Source: Natranaeroarchaeum sulfidigenes (GTDB lineage: Archaea > Halobacteriota > Halobacteria > Halobacteriales > Natronoarchaeaceae). From it: a DNA stretch of 64,000 bases. The notes beneath the pieces are model-generated. The model made no database searches. It saw nothing but the letters and a program-made list of their open reading frames with translations, and was not told where the DNA came from. The first letter of the stretch is position 1, and every line of letters starts with the position of its first letter. Both the position numbers and the translations under genes were made by a program. Below, piece after piece: positions 42,842-52,052 of the stretch. The stretch lies in the NCBI RefSeq assembly GCF_017094485.1, contig NZ_CP064786.1:124001-188000 (forward strand), in the 5' to 3' direction.

Positions 42842-44125
42842 ATGAGCGACTACCAGCCGATCTCCGCACAGCTCGACGATGTCTCGTCGGCTCGCGAGGA
42901 CGGCCACCGAAAGATGGACTGGGCGCGCCAGCACATGCCGATTCTCAACGCACTTCGGGACGACTTCGTCGCCGACCAGCCCCTCGCGGGCGAGGTCGTC
43001 GGGATGGCGATGCACGTCGAAGCCAAAACCGCGTGTCTCGTCGAACTGCTCGCCGAAGGCGGCGCGGACGTGGCGATCACGGGCTGTAATCCCCTCTCGA
43101 CCCACGACGACGTGAGCGCGGCGCTCGACGAGCACGAACGGATCGAAAGCTACGCGAAACGCGGCGTCGACGACGAGGAGTACTACGCCGCCATCGACGC
43201 GGTCATCGATCACGAGCCGACGATCACGGTCGACGACGGCGCGGACCTGATCTTCCGCATCCACCAGGAGTACCCCGAGCTAATCGACTCGATCGTCGGT
43301 GGCTGTGAGGAGACGACGACGGGCGTCCACCGCCTGCGCGCGATGGACGAGGACGGGGAGCTCGACTACCCCGTGTTCGCGGTCAACGACACGCCGATGA
43401 AGCGACTGTTCGACAACGTCCACGGCACCGGCGAGTCCTCGCTGGCGAACATCGCCATGACGACGAACCTCTCGTGGGCGGGCAAGACCGTCGTTGTCGG
43501 CGGCTACGGCGACTGTGGCCGCGGTGTCGCCAAGAAGGCGGAAGGACAGAACGCCGACGTGATCGTCACCGAAGTCGAGCCACGCCGCGCGCTCGAAGCC
43601 CACATGGAGGGCTACGAGGTCATGCCGATGGCCGAAGCGGCCAAAGAGGGCGACGTGTTCATCACGACGACGGGCAACCGCGACGTCATCACCGAGGAGC
43701 ACTTCGAGGTCATGCAGGATGGCGTTTTGCTCGCCAACGCGGGCCACTTCGACGTCGAGGTCAACCTCGACCAGCTTTCGGATCTCGCGGTCGACACCTA
43801 CGAGGCCCGCGACGGCGTCCGGACCTACGAACTCGACGACGGCCGCCGCCTGAACGTCCTTGCGGAGGGGCGGCTGGTCAACCTCGCCTCGCCGATCGCG
43901 CTGGGCCATCCCGTCGAAGTGATGGACCAGAGCTTCGGCATTCAGGCCGTCGCTGCCCGCGAAGTCGCCCAGAACAGCGGGGAGTACGATGCGGGAGTTC
44001 ACAACGTTCCCGACGAGCTGGACCGCGAGATCGCCGAGATCAAGCTCGACGCCGAGGGGGTCGCGTTCGATTCGCTGTCCGCCGAGCAGTCGGAGTACAT
44101 GAACAGCTGGGACCACGGAACGTAG
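42842..44125 (+). CDS. ahcY: Adenosylhomocysteinase (SAH hydrolase)
   Basis: A 427-residue enzyme. NAD-binding GYGDCGRGVAKKA lies near residue 221, and NPLSTHDDVSAAL is a family segment. ETTTGVHRLRAM and the C-terminal NSGEYDAGVHNVPDELDREIAEIKL match archaeal AhcY. It splits SAH into adenosine and homocysteine and so relieves inhibition of methyltransferases. It is flanked by two MATE genes. An SAH deaminase gene lies upstream at 38758-40059. The shared motif and the hairpin before the ATG suggest specific control. Confidence 0.95.
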   Translation: MSDYQPISAQLDDVSSAREDGHRKMDWARQHMPILNALRDDFVADQPLAGEVVGMAMHVEAKTACLVELLAEGGADVAITGCNPLSTHDDVSAALDEHERIESYAKRGVDDEEYYAAIDAVIDHEPTITVDDGADLIFRIHQEYPELIDSIVGGCEETTTGVHRLRAMDEDGELDYPVFAVNDTPMKRLFDNVHGTGESSLANIAMTTNLSWAGKTVVVGGYGDCGRGVAKKAEGQNADVIVTEVEPRRALEAHMEGYEVMPMAEAAKEGDVFITTTGNRDVITEEHFEVMQDGVLLANAGHFDVEVNLDQLSDLAVDTYEARDGVRTYELDDGRRLNVLAEGRLVNLASPIALGHPVEVMDQSFGIQAVAAREVAQNSGEYDAGVHNVPDELDREIAEIKLDAEGVAFDSLSAEQSEYMNSWDHGT

Positions 44126-44206
44126 ACGCCCGGTACCTGTTGGATTCTGGGATCACTTCGTGCGTAGATTCCGTATGGACCGACGACGCTTCTGGAGGCC
44201 GGCTCG

Positions 44207-45700
44207 TCACTCCGCGGCGTTGACGGTTCCCTCCGCTCCACCGTCCCGCGACGTGTCCTCGTCTTCCTCGATCACGCTCTGATCCCAGTCGCCGACGAGG
44301 AACCAGGCGGCGACGACGATGGCCGCGGCGACGTGTGAGAACGCGATCCCCCACCAGACGCCGGTCGCCCCCATCGCGAGGATGGTAATGAAGACGAGCG
44401 TCGGCGGGATCCGCAGGCCCCACTGGGCGAGCACGGAGAAAATGAACGCCGTTCGCGTGCTGCCAGCACCGCGGAACCCGGCGTTGAGTACCTGAAACAG
44501 CCCCATGAACACGTAGGTCGGGCCGATGATCTTGAAGTAGTCCGTCCCCTTCTCGACGACGATTTCGGCCCCCTCGCCTTCGATGAAGATCGAGACGATC
44601 GTCTCGGCGAAGACGAACGCGAGCACGCTGAACACGGCGAGGACGGCGAAGATGATTCCCGAACTGAGGAGGACGGCTTTTCGTGCCCGGCCCTGCTTGC
44701 CTGCGCCGAGGTTCTGGCCGACTGCGGTCTCGGTTCCCTGCGCGAGTCCGACCGCGGGGAGGTAGACCAGTGTGTTGATCCGGTTACCGATCCCGTAGGC
44801 AGCGACAGCGTCCGCGCTCACGAGCCCGACGAGTGCTGTCATCCCGGTGTAGGCAAGCGAGTCGGCCCCGCGTTCGAGGCCGGATGGTCCCCCGACGTCG
44901 AGGATCTTTCGTACGACGGCCATCTCGGGTTTGAGGTCCGCAAAGGAGAGATCAATGCCGACGCGCCCGGTAAACAGCAGCCAGAAGCCGATGGCTGCGC
45001 CGACGCCACGCGAGAAGACAGTGGCGATCGCCGCTCCCTGCACACCATAGCCGGTAAAGCCCGTCGCGGCGAGCAGGTCGGCCTGAAGGTCGAGCAGCCC
45101 GGCCCACTCGAACAGCGGGTTGTTCTCGAAGCCGAGGATGAGAAACGGGTCAAGCACGATGTTGATCGAGACGCTGAGTACCATCAGATACAGGGGGGTC
45201 CGCGTGTCTCCCCATCCCCGGAGGATCGCCTGGAAGATGAAAAAGCCGAACATGAAAACGACACCGAGGAAGATCGTCCGGGTGTACTCGACCGCCATCC
45301 GGTGAGTCGCGGTGCCCGGATCGGTACCAATGTACGGCAGGAGGACGGGCGCGAGTACGTAGCCGATCGCGGCGAGGAGTACGGAGGTAATCGAGACGAA
45401 GGTAATCGTCTGTCCCGCAACGCGGGCGACCTTCTCCTCGTTGCCCGCACCTTTGTGCTGGGCGACCAGCACGGTTCCGGCGACGGTCAGTCCGCTTCCG
45501 AGGCTGATCATCAGGAAGGCAAAGGGGAGTGCAAAGCCCAGCGCGGCGACGGCGTCTGCCCCCAGCCGTCCAACGAAGTACGTGTCGATCAGATTGTAGG
45601 ACACCTGCAGGAGCTGTGAGGCAACGATCGGTCCCGAGAGTACGAGCAACGGGACGAGCAGCCGCCCCTCCGTGAGATCGACGGACCGGTCGTCACTCAC
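44207..45700 (-). CDS. MATE-family exporter
   Basis: A 497-residue membrane protein with about twelve helices. Typical segments are LVLSGPIVASQLLQVSYNLIDTYFVGRLG in the first helix region, ILRGWGDTRTPLYLMVLS at the end of helix four, and FRGAGSTRTAFIFSVLA. The acidic C-terminus ends GTVNAAE. It is convergent with ahcY. It lies downstream of hisS on the same strand, with a 129-base gap. The substrate is unknown; drug, flavonoid-like or compatible solute export are possibilities in this family. Confidence 0.92.
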   Translation of the reverse strand: MSDDRSVDLTEGRLLVPLLVLSGPIVASQLLQVSYNLIDTYFVGRLGADAVAALGFALPFAFLMISLGSGLTVAGTVLVAQHKGAGNEEKVARVAGQTITFVSITSVLLAAIGYVLAPVLLPYIGTDPGTATHRMAVEYTRTIFLGVVFMFGFFIFQAILRGWGDTRTPLYLMVLSVSINIVLDPFLILGFENNPLFEWAGLLDLQADLLAATGFTGYGVQGAAIATVFSRGVGAAIGFWLLFTGRVGIDLSFADLKPEMAVVRKILDVGGPSGLERGADSLAYTGMTALVGLVSADAVAAYGIGNRINTLVYLPAVGLAQGTETAVGQNLGAGKQGRARKAVLLSSGIIFAVLAVFSVLAFVFAETIVSIFIEGEGAEIVVEKGTDYFKIIGPTYVFMGLFQVLNAGFRGAGSTRTAFIFSVLAQWGLRIPPTLVFITILAMGATGVWWGIAFSHVAAAIVVAAWFLVGDWDQSVIEEDEDTSRDGGAEGTVNAAE

Positions 45701-45829
45701 CGCAGCACGGCCTCCGCAAATAGCTGAAGATATCGGTGTTCACAGTTTAGATATCCAAGGCTCTCCCGCACACGAATAAACGTTTCACGATTCCGGAAGG
45801 ACGTCCCCGTCAGGTCGACGTAGATCGCG

Positions 45830-47134
45830 TCACTCGAACTGCTCGATCGTCGGTCGGTCGTGCTCGCCGGGGAACTCACCGACCGGAGCCTGTACCTGAT
45901 CGCCGCTTGCCATGTCCTTGAGCGTCACCTCGTCGTTTTCCAGGTCGCGCTCGCCGACGATGACGACCGTCTCGGCGTTGATCGAGTCGGCGTAGTTCAT
46001 CTGTGCGCCGAAGCTCCGATCGGAGACGTCGGTTTCGACGACGTGACCGCCCTCGCGCAGGTCGCGGGCGATGCGTGCGGCGACCGGTCGCGTGTCGCCG
46101 ACCTGCAAGACGTAGTAGTCCGTCGAGAGTTCCTCGTCGGGCCAGACACCGGCGCGCTGGAGCAGCAGTGAGAGCGTCGCATCGCCGGGCGCGAAGCCGA
46201 CCGCGGGCGTGGGCTGCCCGCCGAAGCTCTCGATGAGGTCATCGTAGCGACCGCCGCCGAAGACGGCCCGTGAGACCTCACCAGTGGAGTCGAAACACTC
46301 GAAGACGACGCCGGTGTAGTAATCGAGCCCGCGAGCGGTCTCCAGCGAGAGATCACAGAACTCCCGGACGCCGAAGTCCTCGGCGGCGGCGAGCACGTTC
46401 TGGAGGTTCGTCACTGCCTCGTGGATGCGGTCAGTTCCCGCAAACTCGACCAACTCGTCCAGTTCGTCCTCGTCGACGGCGAGTAACTCGTCGAACGTGC
46501 GAGCCTGCTCGTAGTCCAGTCCGGCGTCGACGAGCAGGTCGTGGTACTCAGCTGTCTCGATCTTCGCGCTCTTATCGACTGCGCGGATCGCCTGCTGGGT
46601 GGCAATATCGCCCCCGAAGGCGTCGAGGAGACCTCCGAGGATGTCCCGGTGGGAGACGCGGAACTCGAAGTCCTCGGCGTCGAGGCCGAGGTTCGTCAGC
46701 ATGTCGGCTGCGACGGCCAGTATCTCGGCGTCAGCGCTCGGATCGCTGGAGCCGAAGATGTCGACGTTGGTCTGGTAGAACTCCCGGAATCGGCCCTGCT
46801 GGGGTTCCTCGTAGCGCCAGAACGGTCGGGTCGAGAACCACTTGATCGGTTTCGAAAGCTCCTGCTGTTTGGCGACGACCATCCGCGCGACCGTCGGCGT
46901 TAGCTCGGGGGTGAGCGCGACGTGACGTCCCCCTTTATCCTCGAAACTATAGAGTTCGTCGACGATCTCTTCGCCGCTCTTGTCGATGTACAGCTGTGCG
47001 TCTTCCATCGCGGGCGTCCCGATCTCGCGGAAGCCGTAGCCCCGAACAGTGGACTCGACCTCGTCGAAAACCTGTCGACGGGCCTGCATCTCTGCGGGGT
47101 AGAAATCGCGAAAGCCCTTGATGCGTTCGTACAT
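45830..47134 (-). CDS. hisS: Histidyl-tRNA synthetase
   Basis: A 434-residue class II synthetase taking the ATG at 47134 (MYERIKGFRDFYPAEMQARR). Motif 1 follows the start. Motif 2 is WFSTRPFWRYEEPQQGRFREFYQTNVDIFG. The histidine signatures are RGLDYYTGVVFE and FGGGRYDDLIESFGG. The C-terminal anticodon-binding domain runs from about residue 330. An in-frame GTG at 47221 is not used because ATG 47134 fits family starts. The 166 bases upstream hold an inverted repeat at 47246-47264. Confidence 0.95.
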   Translation of the reverse strand: MYERIKGFRDFYPAEMQARRQVFDEVESTVRGYGFREIGTPAMEDAQLYIDKSGEEIVDELYSFEDKGGRHVALTPELTPTVARMVVAKQQELSKPIKWFSTRPFWRYEEPQQGRFREFYQTNVDIFGSSDPSADAEILAVAADMLTNLGLDAEDFEFRVSHRDILGGLLDAFGGDIATQQAIRAVDKSAKIETAEYHDLLVDAGLDYEQARTFDELLAVDEDELDELVEFAGTDRIHEAVTNLQNVLAAAEDFGVREFCDLSLETARGLDYYTGVVFECFDSTGEVSRAVFGGGRYDDLIESFGGQPTPAVGFAPGDATLSLLLQRAGVWPDEELSTDYYVLQVGDTRPVAARIARDLREGGHVVETDVSDRSFGAQMNYADSINAETVVIVGERDLENDEVTLKDMASGDQVQAPVGEFPGEHDRPTIEQFE

Positions 47135-47245
47135 GGGAGTTGGTTCGCCGAGGGGACGCTTGAAACCTGTCTTTCCGCCCCTCACCGTGGTGACCGGTGC
47201 CATCCGAGATGAGGATACCACTCGCTCCGGTACTGACTACACTAT

Positions 47246-47264
47246 TCGAAGTGATATACTTCGA
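47246..47264. promoter_or_regulatory. Perfect inverted repeat upstream of hisS
   Basis: TCGAAGT (47246-47252) and ACTTCGA (47258-47264) flank gatat. It lies between the end of the EamA transporter gene and hisS, about 110 bases before the hisS start. It may be an operator or a terminator structure. Confidence 0.35.
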
Positions 47265-47300
47265 TATCTGTAGCCTGGCTTCAGGATCGCGGTACTGTGC

Positions 47301-48176
47301 TCAGATCGCGATCATCGTCACGCCGACGACCGCGAGTACTGCGGCGACGATCCGGATGCGGAAGTGTTGCTCGCCGAGCAGGACGCCGCCGAGGATTACG
47401 GCGACGATTGCCTGCGTATTGACGACCGGCGAGGCGATGCTCGCGGGAATCAACGAGAAGGCCAGCGTCGTCGTGTGTTCGCCGACCGCGACGATCGCGC
47501 CCGCACCGGCGAGTTTCGGCAGCGCGCCGCGCAGATCCTCCGGGGGATGTCGCAACGCAGAGGGGAGGAACACAACGAGGACGCCCGCCAGCAGGAGCGG
47601 CACCCAGATCGCGGTCGGCACTGCAAGCTCCTGGAGGACGACCCGCCTGCCCACATCGGTCACCGCAAAGAGCATCGCCGAGAGCAATGCAAGCTGTGCT
47701 GGCCGGGAGTGGGCGGCCCGCCGAATCGGATCCAGCAGGCTCCCGGCCCGGTAGTTCGCCACGTAGACCGCGAGCGTCGCGACGACGACGCCGGCGACCT
47801 GGAGCGGCGTGAGGAACTGCCCGAGGACGACGACCTCGATCGGGAGCACGAAGACGGGGACGATCTTGTTGATCGGCGCGACGTAGGAGACCTCACCGGC
47901 CTGAATCGCGTACAGGAAGAAGATGAACCCGCCCGCAGTCGTCAGGATCGTCAGCGTGATCACGGCGACGTGTTCGAGTCCGGCCCCCGCAAGTGACGCG
48001 CCGTCCCCGTTCCGGACCGCCCGAATCGTGACCGGCGCGTAAAAGACGATCGCGAAGGCGTTGACGACCACCGCGAGCGTCGTCGCCGGGAACTCGTTGA
48101 AATACCGCTTGAGAACGAACAGGTACGCCCCCCAGACGAACGCCGCGACGATCGAGTAGCTCAGCCCCAGCTCCAT
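47301..48176 (-). CDS. EamA/DMT-superfamily transporter
   Basis: A 291-residue protein with ten hydrophobic helices in two EamA repeats. The start MELGLSYSIVAAFVWGAYLFV and the middle YAIQAGEVSYVAPINKIVPVFVLPIEVVVLGQ are typical, as is VVNTQAIVAVILGGVLLGEQH in the second repeat. It exports or imports a small metabolite, unknown which. It is upstream of hisS on the same strand, 166 bases away, and divergent from the TRAM gene. Confidence 0.88.
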   Translation of the reverse strand: MELGLSYSIVAAFVWGAYLFVLKRYFNEFPATTLAVVVNAFAIVFYAPVTIRAVRNGDGASLAGAGLEHVAVITLTILTTAGGFIFFLYAIQAGEVSYVAPINKIVPVFVLPIEVVVLGQFLTPLQVAGVVVATLAVYVANYRAGSLLDPIRRAAHSRPAQLALLSAMLFAVTDVGRRVVLQELAVPTAIWVPLLLAGVLVVFLPSALRHPPEDLRGALPKLAGAGAIVAVGEHTTTLAFSLIPASIASPVVNTQAIVAVILGGVLLGEQHFRIRIVAAVLAVVGVTMIAI

Positions 48177-48336
48177 CTAACTACCACCTCACACGGGGAG
48201 AACACGCAATCGAGTTCACGATCAAAAACATGCGTCGGAGTTTGCTGTGGTATCTAAAACATCCGTCGAAACCGCGTTCGATCCACTCAGGGGTCGCATC
48301 GCAAGCGTTTACTTGGCCGGTACAGTAGCTCTGGCC

Positions 48337-48795
48337 ATGGCGAACTGTCCACTGGCGGACGACTGCCCGAGCTTTTCAGAGCGGATCGAGGGGATGGGAT
48401 GTAGCCACTACGGGGACCGTGGCGGCAAGGAGTGGTGTACCCACTACGCCCAGCCGATCTCCGAGTTGAAGACCCAGCCCGTCAAACCGAAAGAGGAGGT
48501 CGTCGTCGACGTGACTGACATCCACGAGAGCGGTGCTGGCGTCGGCCGCACCGAGGATGGCTTCATCGTTCTCGTCGATGGCATTCTCCCCGATGCGCGG
48601 GCCCGCGTCAAGATCACAAACGTCCATTCGAACCACGCCCAGGCCGAAGAGGTCGAACGGCTCCCGATGGACGAGGCGGAGGCCGCCGACGAGGCCGACG
48701 AGGCCGACGAGGCCGATGCCTCTGATCGGGACAGGACCGACCCAACGGATCGCCGCCCACAGCTCGGAAGTCGCGAGGACTTCTGGGGCTCGTAA
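48337..48795 (+). CDS. TRAM-domain protein with N-terminal Cys cluster
   Basis: A 152-residue protein taking the ATG at 48337 (MANCPLADDCPSFSERI). Four cysteines in the first 35 residues (CPLADDC, GCSHYG, WCTHY) may bind zinc. A TRAM domain follows (VVVDVTDIHESGAGVGRTEDGFIVLVDGILPDARARVKITNVHSNHAQAEEV), an RNA-binding OB-like module. The tail is acidic with ADEADEADEAD repeats. Haloarchaeal TRAM proteins are thought to act as RNA chaperones or in translation. It is divergent from the EamA gene. Confidence 0.85.
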   Translation: MANCPLADDCPSFSERIEGMGCSHYGDRGGKEWCTHYAQPISELKTQPVKPKEEVVVDVTDIHESGAGVGRTEDGFIVLVDGILPDARARVKITNVHSNHAQAEEVERLPMDEAEAADEADEADEADASDRDRTDPTDRRPQLGSREDFWGS

Positions 48796-48903
48796 GCGTC
48801 GCCCGTTTCGTATCGCCAGTTCTGGACAGCTGCCGGTCCGTCGGAGGTCCTACCGACCCGACCTGACGCGGAGTTTTTTGCGTTCGACCTGCTATGATCT
48901 CGT

Positions 48904-49476
48904 ATGCACCTCGACAGTGACTCGACCGCACTGGTCGTCGTCGACATGCAGAACGGCTTCGCCCATCCCGACGGTGCGCTCTACGCGCCGGGAAGCGAGG
49001 ACGTGATCGAGCCCATCGTCAATCTGGTCGAGCGCGCCCGTGAGGCTGGCGTTCAGATCGTCTACACGCGAGATGTCCATCCGCCCGAACAGTTCGAGGG
49101 GAACCACTACTACGACGAGTTCGAGCAGTGGGGCGAGCACGTCCTCGAAGGCTCGTGGGAGGCAGAACTCGTCGAGGAGCTCACGATCCAGCCCGACGAT
49201 CACGTCGTCGAGAAACACACCTACGACGCCTTCCACGAAACCGAACTCGACGGCTGGCTGAGCGCGCGCGGGATCGACGATCTGGTGTTCTGTGGCACGC
49301 TTGCGAACGTCTGCGTGCTCCACACCGCAGGAAGCGCGGGGCTGCGTGACTACCGGCCGATCCTTATCGAGGACGCCATCGGCGCGATCGAGGACGACCA
49401 CCGGGAGTACGCTCTGGAGCACGCCGAGTGGCTCTTTGGCGAGGTTACAACGCGCGAAACCGTCGAGTTCGACTGA
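48904..49476 (+). CDS. Isochorismatase-family hydrolase, nicotinamidase-like
   Basis: A 190-residue cysteine hydrolase. The triad is visible: Asp14 in VVVDMQNGF, Lys104 in VVEKHTYDAF, and Cys137 in GTLANVCVLHTA. These fit nicotinamidase and related amidases. Metal-binding HPPEQFEGNHYY is also like nicotinamidases. It would return nicotinamide to nicotinic acid for NAD salvage, but ureidoglycolate-type or other amidases are possible. A VOC gene follows after 48 bases in the same direction. Confidence 0.85.
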   Translation: MHLDSDSTALVVVDMQNGFAHPDGALYAPGSEDVIEPIVNLVERAREAGVQIVYTRDVHPPEQFEGNHYYDEFEQWGEHVLEGSWEAELVEELTIQPDDHVVEKHTYDAFHETELDGWLSARGIDDLVFCGTLANVCVLHTAGSAGLRDYRPILIEDAIGAIEDDHREYALEHAEWLFGEVTTRETVEFD

Positions 49477-49524
49477 TAGACCCGGATAGAACGCCTTTTT
49501 CCGGTCGAGTGCGCAGGAGCGTAT

Positions 49525-49899
49525 ATGGATATACACCACACTGCGGTCGCAGTTTCGGATCTCGACGCGACGAAAGCCTTCTACGAGGATGGTCTCGGCC
49601 TCAGCTACGAACACGACTTCCATCTCGACGGCACTCATCATTACTATCTCACCGGCGACGAGCTGGACACGACGCTCCAGTTTGTCCACGATGGTAGCGA
49701 GACGGCGGTCGACCCGTCCGGCATCGTCCACCTCGCGATCCGGGTCGAGGACGTTGAGGCGACGCTGGACGCGCTCGTCAAGGCGACGGACTGTTCCGTG
49801 TTGAAGGGACCGCTAACGATCGAGGGTGCGGGAGCGCGGGCGGTCTTCGTGGAGGACCCCGACGGCTACGAGGTCGAGCTCTTTTCGCCGCTCGACTAG
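49525..49899 (+). CDS. VOC-superfamily (glyoxalase/dioxygenase) protein
   Basis: A 124-residue protein starting MDIHHTAVAVSDLDATKAFYEDGLGL. It has two beta-alpha-beta-beta-beta modules with metal-ligand candidates His5, a Gln in TTLQFVHDG, His in GIVHLAIRVEDVE, and Glu in DGYEVELFSP. Glyoxalase I, epimerase and dioxygenase members share this pattern, so the reaction is open. It overlaps the end of a convergent gene by four bases. Confidence 0.85.
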   Translation: MDIHHTAVAVSDLDATKAFYEDGLGLSYEHDFHLDGTHHYYLTGDELDTTLQFVHDGSETAVDPSGIVHLAIRVEDVEATLDALVKATDCSVLKGPLTIEGAGARAVFVEDPDGYEVELFSPLD

Positions 49900-50741
49900 G
49901 TCGACTGCTCGATTCCGACCTGTACACTCTCCCCGACCGCGACCGTCGCGTCCGGACAGATCAGTTTCGCGCCGAAACGCTCCCGGTCGGCAAACAGCGC
50001 GATGCCGGTGATCGGCTCGCCGTTCGCCAGCACGGTCACGTCGTCCCACGTGACGTCCCGACCGGTTGCGACGCCGACCTGGCCACCGGCTAGCTCGACG
50101 GGGTCGCGGTCCGTTTCACCGCTTGTTCCCGCGTTGAGCAGCCCGCCACAGTCGTAGTGGGGGAGTCCGCCGTCGAGCACCGCCTGCCCGTCGAGTGTTC
50201 CCATCCCGACGTAGTACTCGCCCGGCGCGGGATGTGCTGGCTCGTCGAGGACGGCGTACGTCTCGCCGCGCTCGACGACGGTCCCACGCCCGTCCCACGC
50301 GAGCGCTTCGACGTCGACCGCGGGCTCGATCGGCAGGGAGCCCGACGCTCTGACCGGGTCGGCGTCACGCGGTCGAATTCCGACGTGCAGATGGTTGTCG
50401 ACCCACGGCGCGAAGAAGCCAGCTCGAACCGGGCGGCCGAGCGACTCGCCGACCGCCACGATATCGCCCGGTTCGACGTCCGGATCGACGTGCATAATTC
50501 GGACCAGATGGTCGCCGGTATCGACGACGATCAGGTGATCGGTCTCCTCGGCGTAGGGCTTCGGGGGTGCCTGTACTGTCCGGGTCAGCGCGACCGTTCC
50601 GGCCACGGGACTCGGCGCGGTCGTGGCGTCGGCGTCGGGATACAGGTCGATCGCCGATCCGGTGTCGTGGGCGGTGTACGGCGAGTTGTACAGCGAGAAC
50701 CGCCGATACTGCGAGAGGACGTGTTCGGGGAGGGTGACCAT
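49896..50741 (-). CDS. M23-peptidase-fold (LytM-like) protein
   Basis: A 281-residue protein taking the ATG at 50741 (MVTLPEHVLSQYRRFSLYN). Residues about 25-140 follow the M23/LytM pattern: AHDTGSAIDLYPD with the first His and Asp, VVDTGDHLVRIMHVDPDVEPGDIVAVGESLG, and HLHVGIR with HxH. The C-terminal 140 residues are a separate region (LDGQAVLDGGLPHYDCGG...). No signal peptide is visible, so it is probably cytoplasmic. Archaea lack murein, so the substrate is unclear. It is divergent from an LplA-like gene. Confidence 0.65.
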   Translation of the reverse strand: MVTLPEHVLSQYRRFSLYNSPYTAHDTGSAIDLYPDADATTAPSPVAGTVALTRTVQAPPKPYAEETDHLIVVDTGDHLVRIMHVDPDVEPGDIVAVGESLGRPVRAGFFAPWVDNHLHVGIRPRDADPVRASGSLPIEPAVDVEALAWDGRGTVVERGETYAVLDEPAHPAPGEYYVGMGTLDGQAVLDGGLPHYDCGGLLNAGTSGETDRDPVELAGGQVGVATGRDVTWDDVTVLANGEPITGIALFADRERFGAKLICPDATVAVGESVQVGIEQST

Positions 50742-50779
50742 CGAACGGGCTTTAGTATGTGGGGACTTAACACGTGTCG

Positions 50780-51478
50780 ATGCGTCTCGTTCGCGGCCGT
50801 GCGGCGACGCCCACGGCCGATCGTTCGGCGACAGCAACGATCCTCGGCCGAACGGCAGAGTCTCGTGAGCCCGCGCTCCGCGTCTGGACGCCCCACCGAC
50901 AGGTCGCGTTCGGGCGCCGTGATGCGAACGAGGAGGGCTACGACGCTGCACGCGAGGCTGCACGGGTACGGGGGTTCACGCCGACGGAGCGAAGCGTCGG
51001 CGGGCGGGCCGTGGCCTACACCGGGACGACGCTCGCGTTCGAACACGCGCGTCCCATCGATGATCTCCGGCAGGGACTGAGCGAGCGGTACGACGACGCG
51101 ACGACAACCGTCCAGCAGGCGCTAGCGGGGCTCGGCGTCGATGCCACCGCGGGTGAGCCGCCCAACGCGTTCTGTCCCGGATCGCACTCCCTACAGGCGG
51201 ATGGCAAAATCGTCGGCATCGCTCAGCGGGTCCGGAGCGGTGCGGCGCTGGTCTCGGGTATCGTCGTTGTCGATAACCGCGCGGCGATCCGTGAGGTGCT
51301 CGATCCCGTCTACGACGCGCTCGGCGTCCCGTTCGATCCGCACTCTGTCGGCAGCGTTGCGGGCGCTGGCGGGCCTGCCGAGCCGGGAGCCGTCGCTCGC
51401 GCACTCGAAGATGCCTTTGTCGGCGACGAAACGCGGTCCGTCCTCTCTGTCGGCGAGTTCGTCGACGCCGAGGATTAG
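50780..51478 (+). CDS. Lipoate-protein ligase A-like protein
   Basis: A 232-residue protein taking the ATG at 50780 (MRLVRGRAATPTADRSA); a GTG at 50774 is next to it. The biotin/lipoate ligase fold is shown by FGRRDANEEGYDAAREAARVRGFTPTERSVGGRAVAY and by GSHSLQADGKIVGIAQRVRSGAALVSGIVVVD with the catalytic-type lysine. It should attach lipoate or octanoate to E2 or GcvH proteins, although haloarchaea have several such paralogues and some may differ in substrate. It overlaps the convergent DedA gene by four bases. Confidence 0.8.
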   Translation: MRLVRGRAATPTADRSATATILGRTAESREPALRVWTPHRQVAFGRRDANEEGYDAAREAARVRGFTPTERSVGGRAVAYTGTTLAFEHARPIDDLRQGLSERYDDATTTVQQALAGLGVDATAGEPPNAFCPGSHSLQADGKIVGIAQRVRSGAALVSGIVVVDNRAAIREVLDPVYDALGVPFDPHSVGSVAGAGGPAEPGAVARALEDAFVGDETRSVLSVGEFVDAED

Positions 51479-51993
51479 AACAGTCCGGCGAGAGCAGCGA
51501 GGCTCTCGATACCGATAGCGACGCCGACAAGCGCGCCCCCGTAGACCGCCGAACCGGCCATCGACCACGCCGAAAAGCGGTATGCCGACGTGTCGGACAG
51601 CGCCATCGGGACGATCAACGAGCCACGCGCCAGCGGGACCACGTTCGTCACCGCGACGGCTGGCGATCCCCAGCGGTCGAGCCACCCCTCCGCTCGATTC
51701 ACCTGTCCAGCGTCGATCGGGATCAGGTCGATCTCCGCGAGATCGATCTCCCGTCGCCTGACGAGCACGAACAGGATCGACTGGCCGACGGTCGCCCCGA
51801 GGACCGCAGCGGCGAGAACCGGGACGATGTCCAGCAGACTCGTTCCCATGGCGACGACGACTGCAACGAACAGCGTCCGCGTCGGGATCACCTTCCCGAC
51901 GAGCGCACCCTCCAGTACGAAGACCAGAAAGAGCACCACGACGCCGTACCGGGCGACGAGATCGATCGTCAGCCCTGCGGCCGCGTCTATCAT
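51475..51993 (-). CDS. DedA-family membrane protein
   Basis: A 172-residue protein with about five hydrophobic segments. The DedA features are VFVLEGALVGKVIPTRTLFVAVVVAMG, a middle cytoplasmic part with RRREIDLAEIDLIPID, and WLDRWGSPAVAVTNVVPLARGSLIVPMALS, which holds the conserved arginine. DedA proteins act in lipid scrambling or membrane homeostasis. It is short compared with bacterial members (about 200). It is divergent from pyrC; the 185-base gap has the shared palindrome. Confidence 0.8.
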   Translation of the reverse strand: MIDAAAGLTIDLVARYGVVVLFLVFVLEGALVGKVIPTRTLFVAVVVAMGTSLLDIVPVLAAAVLGATVGQSILFVLVRRREIDLAEIDLIPIDAGQVNRAEGWLDRWGSPAVAVTNVVPLARGSLIVPMALSDTSAYRFSAWSMAGSAVYGGALVGVAIGIESLAALAGLF

Positions 51994-52052
51994 TTCAACT
52001 CTATAACGGGTCTGTGGCTATAAAGCTCTTGTAGTCGGTGCGGACGGCTAGC

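Noticed and set aside
45697-45879. 60-codon reverse frame between the second MATE gene and hisS
   Set aside because: It overlaps the hisS end in another frame and has Ser/Arg-rich shadow composition.
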